From: Vombatus ursinus
Taxonomy: Eukaryota > Chordata > Mammalia > Diprotodontia > Vombatidae
NCBI RefSeq assembly: GCF_900497805.2
Contig: NW_020954556.1
Location: 62,160,447 to 62,224,446 of the forward strand
Direction of reading: 5' to 3'
DNA: 64,000 bases
Below are positions 55,910 to 64,000 of the stretch, piece by piece (the first letter of the stretch is position 1; every line of letters begins with the position of its first letter). The position numbers were made by a program, and so were the translations under genes. The notes under the pieces are model-generated. The model saw only the letters and a program-made list of their open reading frames with translations, was not told the DNA's origin and made no database searches.

Positions 55910-56880
55910 ATAAACATTAAATATGAAAGAGAAGTAGCACTTTGATTTAGCTCAACTGCACCATATTATATTGTCTGAGGTTATAGTATAAAGCAGCAAG
56001 CATAAAAATCACATGGCACTAGTTGAAAGAACATATAAGACAAAGAAGATTCAGAAATAACTTCACTAGCTAAATGCACAATAAAATTGAAAACACAATT
56101 TACTTAGAACTCTCCATTTGAAAAGAACTACTAAAAAAACTGAAAAGCTGTTTGGCAGAAATTAGGTTTAGGCCAATTTCTCATACCATATAACACAATG
56201 AGTTCAACATACATACACAAGCTCAAGTATAAAAGGTAACATCATAAAGAAACATCAGAAGAGAATTCTATCAGGTATATATTTGACATATATGTGCTAC
56301 ATGTACAGCTATATTTAAGAGGAAAAAAATTAACCACACAAAGAATAAAGATCATCAAGAAATATAAAATATAGTTCCAATTAGTATTGAAAGTGAAGTG
56401 ACTTCCACCTCCTGGGAAAGTGAGAGGAAAAGGATTGTTCCAATTCACTAATATTAAGAGAACACTGTTCAAAACAACTTTGTGCTAGCAAAGAACTAGA
56501 AAAAAAATAAATGCTCATCAATTTGGGAATAGCTAAACAAACTATGTTCTTTGAATTTAATGGAATATTACTGTGCCATAAGAAATGAAGACTGTGAAAT
56601 ATTCAAAGAACCATGGGAAATCTTATAATGAACTGATACAGAACGAATTAAGCAGAACTAGGAAAGTAATTTATGCAATAATTGCCCCAATGTAAATGGA
56701 AAGTACAAAAAAACAAACATTTAAATGGAATGCTATGTAATAACAATGACCAAATTTGTCTGTTTCCTCTCCCAAACTATGAGAACATGCACCTCCTTCC
56801 CTTCATTATAGGAGTTGCAGGAATATGGTTGTGGAATACAGCAAATAATGTCAAATTATCTGTTTGTTAGTTTTCCTGAA
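55910..56880 (+). mobile_element. L1 LINE, ORF2 C-terminal part and 3' end
   Basis: 'tatagtataaagcagcaagc' and 'gctgtttggcagaaattagg' match the ORF2 C-terminal region; 'atttgggaatagctaaacaa', 'ttaatggaatattactgtgc' and 'gatacagaacgaattaagca' match the L1 3' segment. Many stops; no long frame. Confidence 0.75.
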
Positions 56881-56999
56881 AATCTCATTTGGTTTTCAAA
56901 ACCATTCTCAAGCAGACTTCTTTCACTATTCTTATATTTTACTTTCCTCCACAAACTTACAGTCTTATAACACTGGTTTTCTTGCTACTTCTTGCATAG

Positions 57000-57195
57000 A
57001 ACTCTCCATCACCTGACTCTATTGCTGTCCTCCTTGTCTGAAATGTTCTTCCTCTTCATCCCTAATTCCTGGCTATCTTCAAGATTCAATTAAAATCCCA
57101 CTTTCTAGGCCTATCCAGCTATTCTTCAAACTCCTAACTAGGGCATTTCCTCAGAAATTGCCTCCTGTTTACCCCAAACATATGTATTCAAGTTG
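57000..57195 (+). mobile_element. L2 LINE 3' part, cut by a purine repeat
   Basis: 'gtctgaaatgttcttcctct', 'ttcctggctatcttcaagat' and 'aaaatcccactttctaggcc' are L2. The terminus is missing where the purine tract begins. Confidence 0.7.
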
Positions 57196-57207
57196 TTTTT
57201 GTGTTAT

Positions 57208-57330
57208 TAGGAGAGGGAAGGGAGAGGGAGAAAGAAGGAGGGAAGGAAGAAAGGAAGAGAAGAGAGAAGGAGGGAAGGGAAGGAAACGGAGGAAGGGAGG
57301 GAGGAGGGAGAAAGGGAAGAAAGGGAATTA
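57208..57330 (+). repeat. Polypurine (GGAA)n/(GGGA)n tract
   Basis: About 120 bp are almost entirely A and G. It accounts for the first half of an open frame at 57201-57563. Confidence 0.92.
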
Positions 57331-57754
57331 AGAAAAGCACCATAGAGGGGATGGCACATTACAGCAAGAGAAAGATTCTGAAAGGCAGAAAAGGTTATCT
57401 ATGCCAGTTATTGAGGATGAACTGTGACAATTCATGGAGATTGGTTATTGAAGAATCAGATCAAGGAATCACTATTATTGAATACTTTGTTATGCTTACT
57501 GAAGCTTACAGGCCAGTAAGAACAAAACATATTTGGGCTAACATGAAAATAGTTACTGAATAGATTTTTAAGTATAATATTATTTAAAAAGAAAAGATGG
57601 AAAAATGTAGAAAATGTTTTCTTTAAAATGTTATTTTTAAATATAGTTTCTAAGAATTCTCTAATTCTTAGAACTGAACTGCTTAATATTAAAAACAATT
57701 ATACTGGATAGATGAAAACAAAAAAAAAAATGAGAAAAGTTCCCATAAGATACA

Positions 57755-57905
57755 TTGTAAAGAGCAACTGATTTGGAACTAAAAGAGTCTATGAAAACTT
57801 GAATAAGTCTCTTCACCTCACTACACTTTAGGAGTTCCCTCCTATATCAAAAGAGGGTACAGACAAAATGATGGCTAATATCTTTTTCAGCTTCTTATCA
57901 TGCTA
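57755..57905 (+). mobile_element. MIR-type SINE relic
   Basis: 'actgatttggaactaaaaga', 'aataagtctcttcacctcac' and 'gatggctaatatctttttca' follow the sense order weakly. Confidence 0.45.
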
Positions 57906-57909
57906 CCTG

Positions 57910-58575
57910 ATATTATCAATAAATTTCATATGAATTTAGTTTAGCTTAGATGATGAAGCAAAGTACTTTTAACAGTTCTGAAAAGCCCAGATGCTAAGTG
58001 AAAACAAAACAGCATTCTTTCCTGTTCCACACATCATTGCTAATAAACATTTGGAATCAAAATCTCAAGCATAGCGTCTCTTAGTGATATATGAAGCATA
58101 GCATGATATAGCTTGGTTTTCTAAACCTACATTTATATTCATTTTATGATACTCAGAACCATCTTGAAATGAGCATTTTCCAGCCAAATATGTAGATATG
58201 ATTAGGAAGATGGACGCTATGAAGAGCAGGTACTGTTGTTTTCTAAAAACTCCAAGACTGAGTTGAAGTGACTCTGAAGAGCCATCGTTTTTCTATCCTT
58301 CCTTCAATGACCTGTGCAGTGCTCCAGGATAATCAGGGTCTGGCTGCTGGCCAAGCCTGAAGATTAATAAAAATGTAGTATAACACTCAGTCTGGTGGGG
58401 CCCTACAATCCTATCACAGATTTCAGGCTTGGAGCACTGCAATAATACTAATACCATTTTACGAGGGATGCTCCAAATCATGGCCAACAACTATGGAGGG
58501 AATTTTCTAAATGTAAAATTAGTCTGATCACTGGTATTATCTGACTATCACCATCCAAGCAGGAATAAAGTAGAA
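57910..58575. other. Intron 6 sequence, nothing recognised
   Basis: No repeat family or coding signal is evident. Confidence 0.35.
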
Positions 58576-58579
58576 TAAA

Positions 58580-58760
58580 GAAGCTAAAATATCTCTCACA
58601 TCTGTCCCCTCCTATCCATTTTCCAATGTCATCAACCTGGTTGAGGCCCTTTTCACCTCTCACTGAAACTATAATAGCCTTCCAACTGGCCCCCTCATCT
58701 CCAGATGCTTCTTTGTTGTATCTTCTGGCTCAGATCTTTCCAAGTAATCTACCTAGGTCT
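58580..58760 (+). mobile_element. L2 LINE ORF2 fragment
   Basis: 'gaaactataatagccttcca' and 'actggccccctcatctccag' match the L2 ORF2 stretch that follows the RT domain. Confidence 0.6.
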
Positions 58761-58829
58761 GTGCAGAGATGATAGAATCAAGTCTTTTTTTCTTTCTTTT
58801 TTTTTTAAGGGGGGGGTTGGTTTAAAGGA

Positions 58830-59230
58830 TGAAAGAGATATAAATGGGTTATAGATAGTAGAGAAGTATTCAGGATCCAGTAAGAAGCTGAAGATTAGTA
58901 TGAGTAGTGTTGATAATGGGGAAAATCTGCTGGAGAAGACAGGAATGTATGGGATCAAGGGCACATCTGGAGAGTCTTGCCTTGGTAAAAGTGAGGTCAT
59001 CTTTTCATACAAGTTAGGAGTGAAAGAGGAAATAGTGGGGGGGGAGTTGAGGGAGGATGTCAGAGTGTGGTGAGGTAAGTAAGAGGCAAGAAGAAGGAGT
59101 TCTTGCAAATGATGTCCGTTTTTTCAGTGATGTATGAGGCAAAGCCATCAACTGAGAGAGTGAAGGATGGTGCTACCTACCATGAGATGCTTGAGGAGGG
59201 ATGAAATGCTTTAGAATAGGCATTGTGATG
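58830..59230 (-). mobile_element. L2-like LINE internal fragment
   Basis: 'gtcagagtgtggtgaggtaa', 'atgtatgaggcaaagccatc' and 'cttgaggagggatgaaatgc' resemble a marsupial L2-related antisense region. Family placement is from memory and uncertain. Confidence 0.45.
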
Positions 59231-59645
59231 AGTTATTCTCCATTTTATTCTATGTTCCAACCAAACTGGGATTACTTTCTGCCATCCTGAACATACTTTG
59301 CATGCATGTTTTACTTTTTCTTTACCTTTGGTCATGTTGTTTCCTATGTCTGAAATGTCCTCTCCCTTCATTATATAACTTCTTGAATTCCTATCCCTTA
59401 AAGCCCAATTCAGATGCCAATGCCTACATGAACCCTTCTCTGATCTGTCTGGGTCAAGTATTGACCTTCCTTCAGAAATGTGACACAGCATTTTATTTTG
59501 CACTTATTAAAGTACTAATGTAATATTGTGCACTGTAATTACCTGTGCAGGTGTCATATAATATTATACTCTAAGGTCTATGAAAGCAGAGAATAGGTCT
59601 TATTTAAACTCAAATTTAATCCTGCTGTGACAATCATGATACCTG
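59230..59645 (+). mobile_element. L2 LINE 3' region
   Basis: 'gtctgaaatgtcctctccct', 'aattcagatgccaatgccta' and 'atgaacccttctctgatctg' correspond to L2; the final bases are decayed. Confidence 0.65.
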
Positions 59646-59662
59646 ATAAGACAATCAGATTA

Positions 59663-59935
59663 GGTAGCTACATGGCACAGTGAATACAACATTGGGCATG
59701 GAATCAGGAAGGCCTGAGTTCACATCCAGCCTCAGATACTTACTAGCTGTGTGACTGAGCAAGTCACCTAACCTCTGTCTCAGTTTCATCATCTGTAAAA
59801 TGGGAATAATAATAGCACCTACCTGTCAAAGTTGTGAGGATCAAATGAAATATTTGTAAAGCATTTAGCAAAATGCCTGGCACATAATAAGTGCCATATA
59901 AATATTAGCTATGATCATCATTACTATTATCTTTA
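59663..59935 (+). mobile_element. MON1/MIR-type CORE-SINE, near full length
   Basis: 'catggaatcaggaaggcctg', 'cagatacttactagctgtgt', 'catctgtaaaatgggaataa', 'gtgaggatcaaatgaaatat' and 'atgcctggcacataataagt' are in consensus order with low divergence. Confidence 0.9.
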
Positions 59936-60029
59936 CTACCCTTACATACTAGGAGTTTATTTTTTTTTTTTTAACAAATACTTATCATATCTAGCATGAC
60001 TGTAGTAACCATGCACTACTTTATCCTGG

Positions 60030-60230
60030 AAAATCATAGAATCTGTGACAGGATGTTAGAACCCATTAGCCACCCCCAGCCCCTTACCATTTCAACAGAA
60101 GAAGAAAATGTGGCCCAAGGAGGGGTAATGATTTGCCCAAAGTTATACACTTATTATCACAGATGAGACTTGAACCAAGTTTCTCTAATTAAAAGTTAAA
60201 TGCTTCACTTTACAGGTGAAGAAAATGAAT
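60030..60230 (-). mobile_element. MIR-type SINE
   Basis: 'aaatcatagaatctgtgaca', 'gaaaatgtggcccaaggagg' and 'atgatttgcccaaagttata' match antisense MIR. Confidence 0.65.
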
Positions 60231-60234
60231 GCTA

Positions 60235-60900
60235 GAGAGACTAGAGACACTCAGGTGACTTAGAGTTATGAAGAAAATGAGTTGATTAGCTGAGAAATAT
60301 CAAGATCTCCTATGTAGTTCTTTTCTCTCTATATCACATTGTCTCGCCATAGTCACGGGACCTAGGAGATGTCCCTTGCTGCTTTACTTTGATGTTTTGT
60401 TTTGTTTTTTTAATATTGAAAGTAAGTGAAGTGATATATTTATTACCAGGGAAGGCAGCCAGATGTTATATAATTGGGCCACCTTCCAAGTCTTAAAGGA
60501 GCCAATTGTTTATTGCCAAAATATGGCAGGTAAATCATTTAATTCAAGTGAATATTGCAAATTAATTCAATTCCGTTCAATAAGCATTTGTTTTCCTAAA
60601 GCTATGCTTGTTCACACTACCCATTTCAATATAACCTAAGATTTTAGCTGGAGCAATTTATTTTTCTGACTTTTTTTTGATTCAGATGCAGGGAAGAATT
60701 TCTTTCAGGGAGAAAAAGTAAATCCATAGCACTCATTCTCCTGCACATACATATATTTCTTGAGGATGTAACTTTACTTAACATGGCTTAGAGAAATATT
60801 GTGATAGAGAACATGCATAAGAATTCGATTTTCTTTTGAAATCTTGCCTTTGAGATCTGGTATGAATATGTAAATGATACCTTCACCCTTATACATCTTT
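60235..60900. other. Repeat-poor block
   Basis: 60470-60680 has no repeat hallmark and contains paired TTATTGCCAAAATATGGCA-type and TTAATTCAA elements. It is a candidate conserved noncoding segment. Confidence 0.35.
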
Positions 60901-60904
60901 ACAT

Positions 60905-61120
60905 TCTCTTTTAAACAGATTTTTACTGATATCTTTCATTTTTATTAGATTGTCTAGATGCCTTCCTTTATCCTTTTCCCTCCCTGTCCCAGACAGCCAT
61001 CCTATATAACAGATTTTTTTTTAAGAAAAAGAGGAAGAAAAAAGTTCTGCAAAACAAATTAATACAATGAAAAAAATCTGAAATATCAATATTCCAAAAA
61101 TGAATTCTAATATTAATGAG
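60905..61120 (-). mobile_element. Possible LINE-derived fragment, class unsure
   Basis: 'tttactgatatctttcattt', 'ccctccctgtcccagacagc' and 'catcctatataacagatttt' resemble a dispersed mammalian repeat with an antisense A-rich end. I cannot name the family. Confidence 0.3.
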
Positions 61121-61294
61121 TTTGCTGACAAAATACATTTAACTGTATTCTTCTCATATTCTATGTTTATACCTTAAAATATACTTGTGCATAAAATTTA
61201 CTCAGAGAGACAAACAATACTAGTTTAGAGACAATCTACTCCATCCTGTTAGACTGTTAGGATAATTTTCAGATTCAAATCCTGCTGAATTTTA

Positions 61295-61445
61295 GGGGCA
61301 ATATGATGCAGTGAACTGAAATTGGAGTCAAGGGTCCTGAGGAAAGTTCTTGCTTTGACCATTGAGGCCATGGATTTATACTCTTTGGAACTCAGTTTCT
61401 CAATATATAAAGTAACAGTAGCTAACTGTTCTGATGATTACCACT
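61295..61445 (+). mobile_element. MIR-type SINE relic
   Basis: 'gggcaatatgatgcagtgaa', 'ggaactcagtttctcaatat' follow the sense order with decay. Confidence 0.55.
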
Positions 61446-61481
61446 TTGTACTGAAGTTTGAGATCTGGCACTACTAACCCC

Positions 61482-61728
61482 AGGGCAGCTAGATGGAGTA
61501 ATGGATACAGCACCATACCTGGAGGCAGGAAGATGTGAGTTCAAATACATCCTGAGACACTTACTAGCTGTGTGACCACGGGAAAGTCACTTAACCCTGT
61601 TTGCCTCAGTTTCGTCATCTGTAAAATGGCCTGGAGAAGAAAATGGCAAATCACTCCAGTATCTGCCAAGAAAACCTCAAATGGGGTCACAAAGAGTCAG
61701 ACATGACTGAAATAACTCAACAACAACA
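61482..61728 (+). mobile_element. Mar1 SINE, full length
   Basis: 'gggcagctagatggagtaat', 'cctggaggcaggaagatgtg', 'ctagctgtgtgaccacggga', 'aatcactccagtatctgcca' and 'cagacatgactgaaataact' cover head to tail. Flanks show only an imperfect candidate duplication (ctactaacccc / ttgctaagtcccc). Confidence 0.88.
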
Positions 61729-61744
61729 TTGCTAAGTCCCCTTC

Positions 61745-63460
61745 CTTCTCATTTTATTTTTTTTAATAAAATTTTCTTTGGAATTCTTAATATTTTGTTC
61801 CTCCAGATGAATTTTGTTATTATATTCTGTAGTTCAATAAAGCAATTCTATGGTAGTTTTCTTGATATGACATGGGATAAGTAAATCAGTTTAGACAGTA
61901 TTGTCATTATTTTTTATATTGGCTCAGTCTATCCATGAGCAATGAATATTTCTCTAATCATTTAGTTCTGTCTTTATTTCTGTAAATAATATTTTATAGA
62001 TGCAGACATATATTTCCTGTGCATATTTTAGCAAGCGGACTTGAAAGTATTTTATACTTTCTAATTATTTTAAAGGAAATTTCTCTATCTCTTTCTGGTG
62101 GATTTTGTTGGTAATAAAAGTAATTCTGATGATGTATGCAATTTTATTTTTTATCCTGCAAAACTGATTTAACATTTTATGGCTTTCATCAATTTTTAGT
62201 TGACTTTCAAGAGTTCTCTAAGTAAATAATTTCTAGGATTTTCTAAGTAAAAAAAAAAGAGATAACTTTGTTTCCTCTTTGTCTACACTTATTCCTTCAA
62301 TTTCAATTTTTTTGTCTTATTACTTTAGTTAGCACTTCTAGCATGATACAAAAGAGTAGTGATGACTGATAATATATACCACTTTTTTTTTTTTACCCCT
62401 GATCATATTGGAAAGAACTCTAATGTATTCTCATTACATATAATGCTGACTCTAGGTTTTAGATAGATCCTAGTTATAATATGAAAAGGTCTTTTTACTC
62501 CTTTATTTTATACATTTTTTTAAAGGGGATAGCTATCTTGTCAAAAGTTCTTTTTTGGCTATCAATATAATCACAAGATTTTTGTTGTTGTTATTAATAT
62601 GGCCAGTTATGTTTATAGTTTTCTGATTAATGAACTTTCACTTCTGGTAAAAGCCAAACCCAGTCTTGGTGTATCATCTTTTTGATATCATATTGTCACA
62701 GCCCCCTTGCATTAATTTTAACTTTCTGCATTGTTATTAAGGATGCTGGTCAATAGTTTTCATTATTCTTGCTTTATATTTATATTATAGAAGACATGTG
62801 GCAGGGCAATTTTAATTTACATTTTTTTCCAAAAGAAATTTATGAATTACTAGATATAACTTTTTGAATTTTTGATAGAATTTGTAAATTGATCTAGTGC
62901 AAGGTTTTGTTTTTCCCTCTGAGAGACTATTTATGACTTACTCAATTTCCTTTTCTGAGAGACCGAGTTTTTTAAACTTTATAATTTTTGCTCTGTTGAT
63001 CTATGTATTTTATATTGTGATGCAATGAAGTGAGCACTGAGCCTAGAGTAAAGAAGACCTGAGTTCAAATCCAGCCTCAGACATTTAACAGATGTGTGAT
63101 CCTGGGCAAGTCACTTAACCTGTTGACCTCAGTTTCTTCATCTGTAAAATAAGGGTAATAATAGCACCTACCTCCCAGGGTTGTGCTGAGGATCAAATGA
63201 CATAATATTTATAAAATGCTTACCACAATCCCTAGCGCACAGTAAGTACTATATACATATTAGCTATTATCATTATCATTACTAATATTATAAATATTAA
63301 TCTGTTCCATTTAGTTGGTTTTATTGGCATATAATTGGCCAAAATATTTTCCAATACTTTCCTTTATTTCTTCTTCCTTTTTTAGAAATGCTCCTTTTTC
63401 TGCTTTGACATATGAACTCTAAAATTCGTGAACCCTGAATTTTTTTATGTAATTAGAATC
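61745..63460 (-). mobile_element. L1 LINE ORF2, reverse-transcriptase part, antisense
   Basis: 'agcacttctagcatgataca', 'aagagtagtgatgactgata', 'caccaagactgggtttggct' (minus) and 'gttgatctatgtattttata' correspond to the L1 RT domain read in reverse. About 1.4 kb excluding the SINE at 63017-63285. Old and full of stops. Confidence 0.7.
63017..63285 (+). mobile_element. MON1/MIR-type CORE-SINE inside L1
   Basis: 'agaagacctgagttcaaatc', 'gatcctgggcaagtcactta', 'catctgtaaaataagggtaa', 'acctcccagggttgtgctga' and the tail 'acagtaagtactatataca' are present; L1 lies on both sides. Confidence 0.88.
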
Positions 63461-63469
63461 TGTTGTTAT

Positions 63470-64000
63470 TCTACCCCTCCCTCTGCTTTGCAACCTCAAG
63501 TCGTGTTCTTTATATTCACCGTGACCTGCAATCCTTCAACTCTTGGTTGTTTCCCTCTGTCCCCAAAGATATCATGCCATCACTGACTACACTCTCCTCT
63601 CTTTCCCATCCTGACCCCGTGGTGAGCCAGTTCAGCTCTACACTGTCTTCTTGACTGCAATCCCTTGCCTCTTTATACTATGGAAGTTCTTCACCCGCCA
63701 AGCATCATCCTAGCATTTTTACCATCATCTACTGCCTTTGCTCTAACTCCTGTCCTGTGAAACAAGCTAGAAAAAAATCATGAAAATATGCTGACTGGGT
63801 CTAAGAAAATTTATGTAACAAATGTCAACAGGTCCCTAACTGGGGCAGGAAACTTCTCCTCTTTCCTGTATGACCACTCTTCTGTCTCCTTTGTTAGGTC
63901 TTCGTCTATGTGAGGAAACTGTGGAGATCCTCCAAAACTCTGTCCTGGGCCCTATTCTCTTCTCTCTATACACGCTTTACTTGTTGATCTCAACAGTTGC
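63470..64000 (+). mobile_element. L2 LINE ORF2 fragment, runs off the window
   Basis: 'ctgcaatccttcaactcttg', 'catcactgactacactctcc', 'ccaagcatcatcctagcatt' and 'aactctgtcctgggccctat' + 'tctcttctctctatacacg' match L2 ORF2. The last part encodes the SVLGPILFSLY motif of the RT domain. Confidence 0.75.

Noticed and set aside
57201-57563. 120-codon + frame
   Set aside because: Its first part is the polypurine tract and the rest has no recognisable motif.

Overview
This is vertebrate nuclear DNA, AT-rich, intron-dominated and full of retroelements. The repeats point to a marsupial: tRNA-derived CORE-SINEs of the Mar1/MON1/MIR (THER) type, many L2 and L3/CR1 LINE relics, a BovB/RTE LINE relic and marsupial-style L1s. 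I cannot tell opossum from an Australian lineage by eye. The only host gene I can support is WWOX (WW-domain oxidoreductase), on the minus strand. Exon 7 (22236-22421, 186 bp) and exon 8 (15007-15271, 265 bp) are intact, have consensus splice sites, and match the phase and length I know for the human exons. They encode most of the catalytic part of the short-chain dehydrogenase/reductase (SDR) domain, including the YxxxK motif. Transcription runs from high to low coordinates: 22422-64000 is the 3' part of intron 6, 15272-22235 is the whole of intron 7 (6,964 bp), and 1-15006 is the 5' part of intron 8. In human, intron 8 is enormous and holds the common fragile site FRA16D. Layout: 1-15 kb (intron 8) holds an antisense RTE relic, MIR/L2 relics, an L3 relic split by a Mar1 SINE with clean target-site duplications, and a 5'-complete L1 that stops near the end of ORF1 beside a perfect hairpin. 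15-22 kb holds exon 8, a SINE with a 16-bp direct repeat, a 0.2-kb polypurine tract, a repeat-poor 1.8-kb block and exon 7. 22-64 kb (intron 6) holds L2 fragments including a 1.3-kb ORF2-to-3'-end piece, a split L1 (29-32.5 kb), an antisense L3 carrying two SINE insertions, L1 pieces at 35-37, 47, 56 and 62-63 kb, a small degenerate ERV-L-like fragment near 49.4 kb, and TA/TG/CA microsatellites including a perfect (TA)10-centred palindrome. No other protein gene, RNA gene, CRISPR array or bacterial-type system is visible. The open reading frames outside the two exons are explained by repeats, low complexity or chance. I see no undescribed system. What merits a second look is the uneven exon conservation, nested insertions that give relative ages, several repeat-poor blocks that could be conserved regulatory DNA, and fragility-prone AT repeats inside a gene known for fragility. 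Repeat names come from remembered consensus sequences, not from a search, and most repeat edges are approximate.
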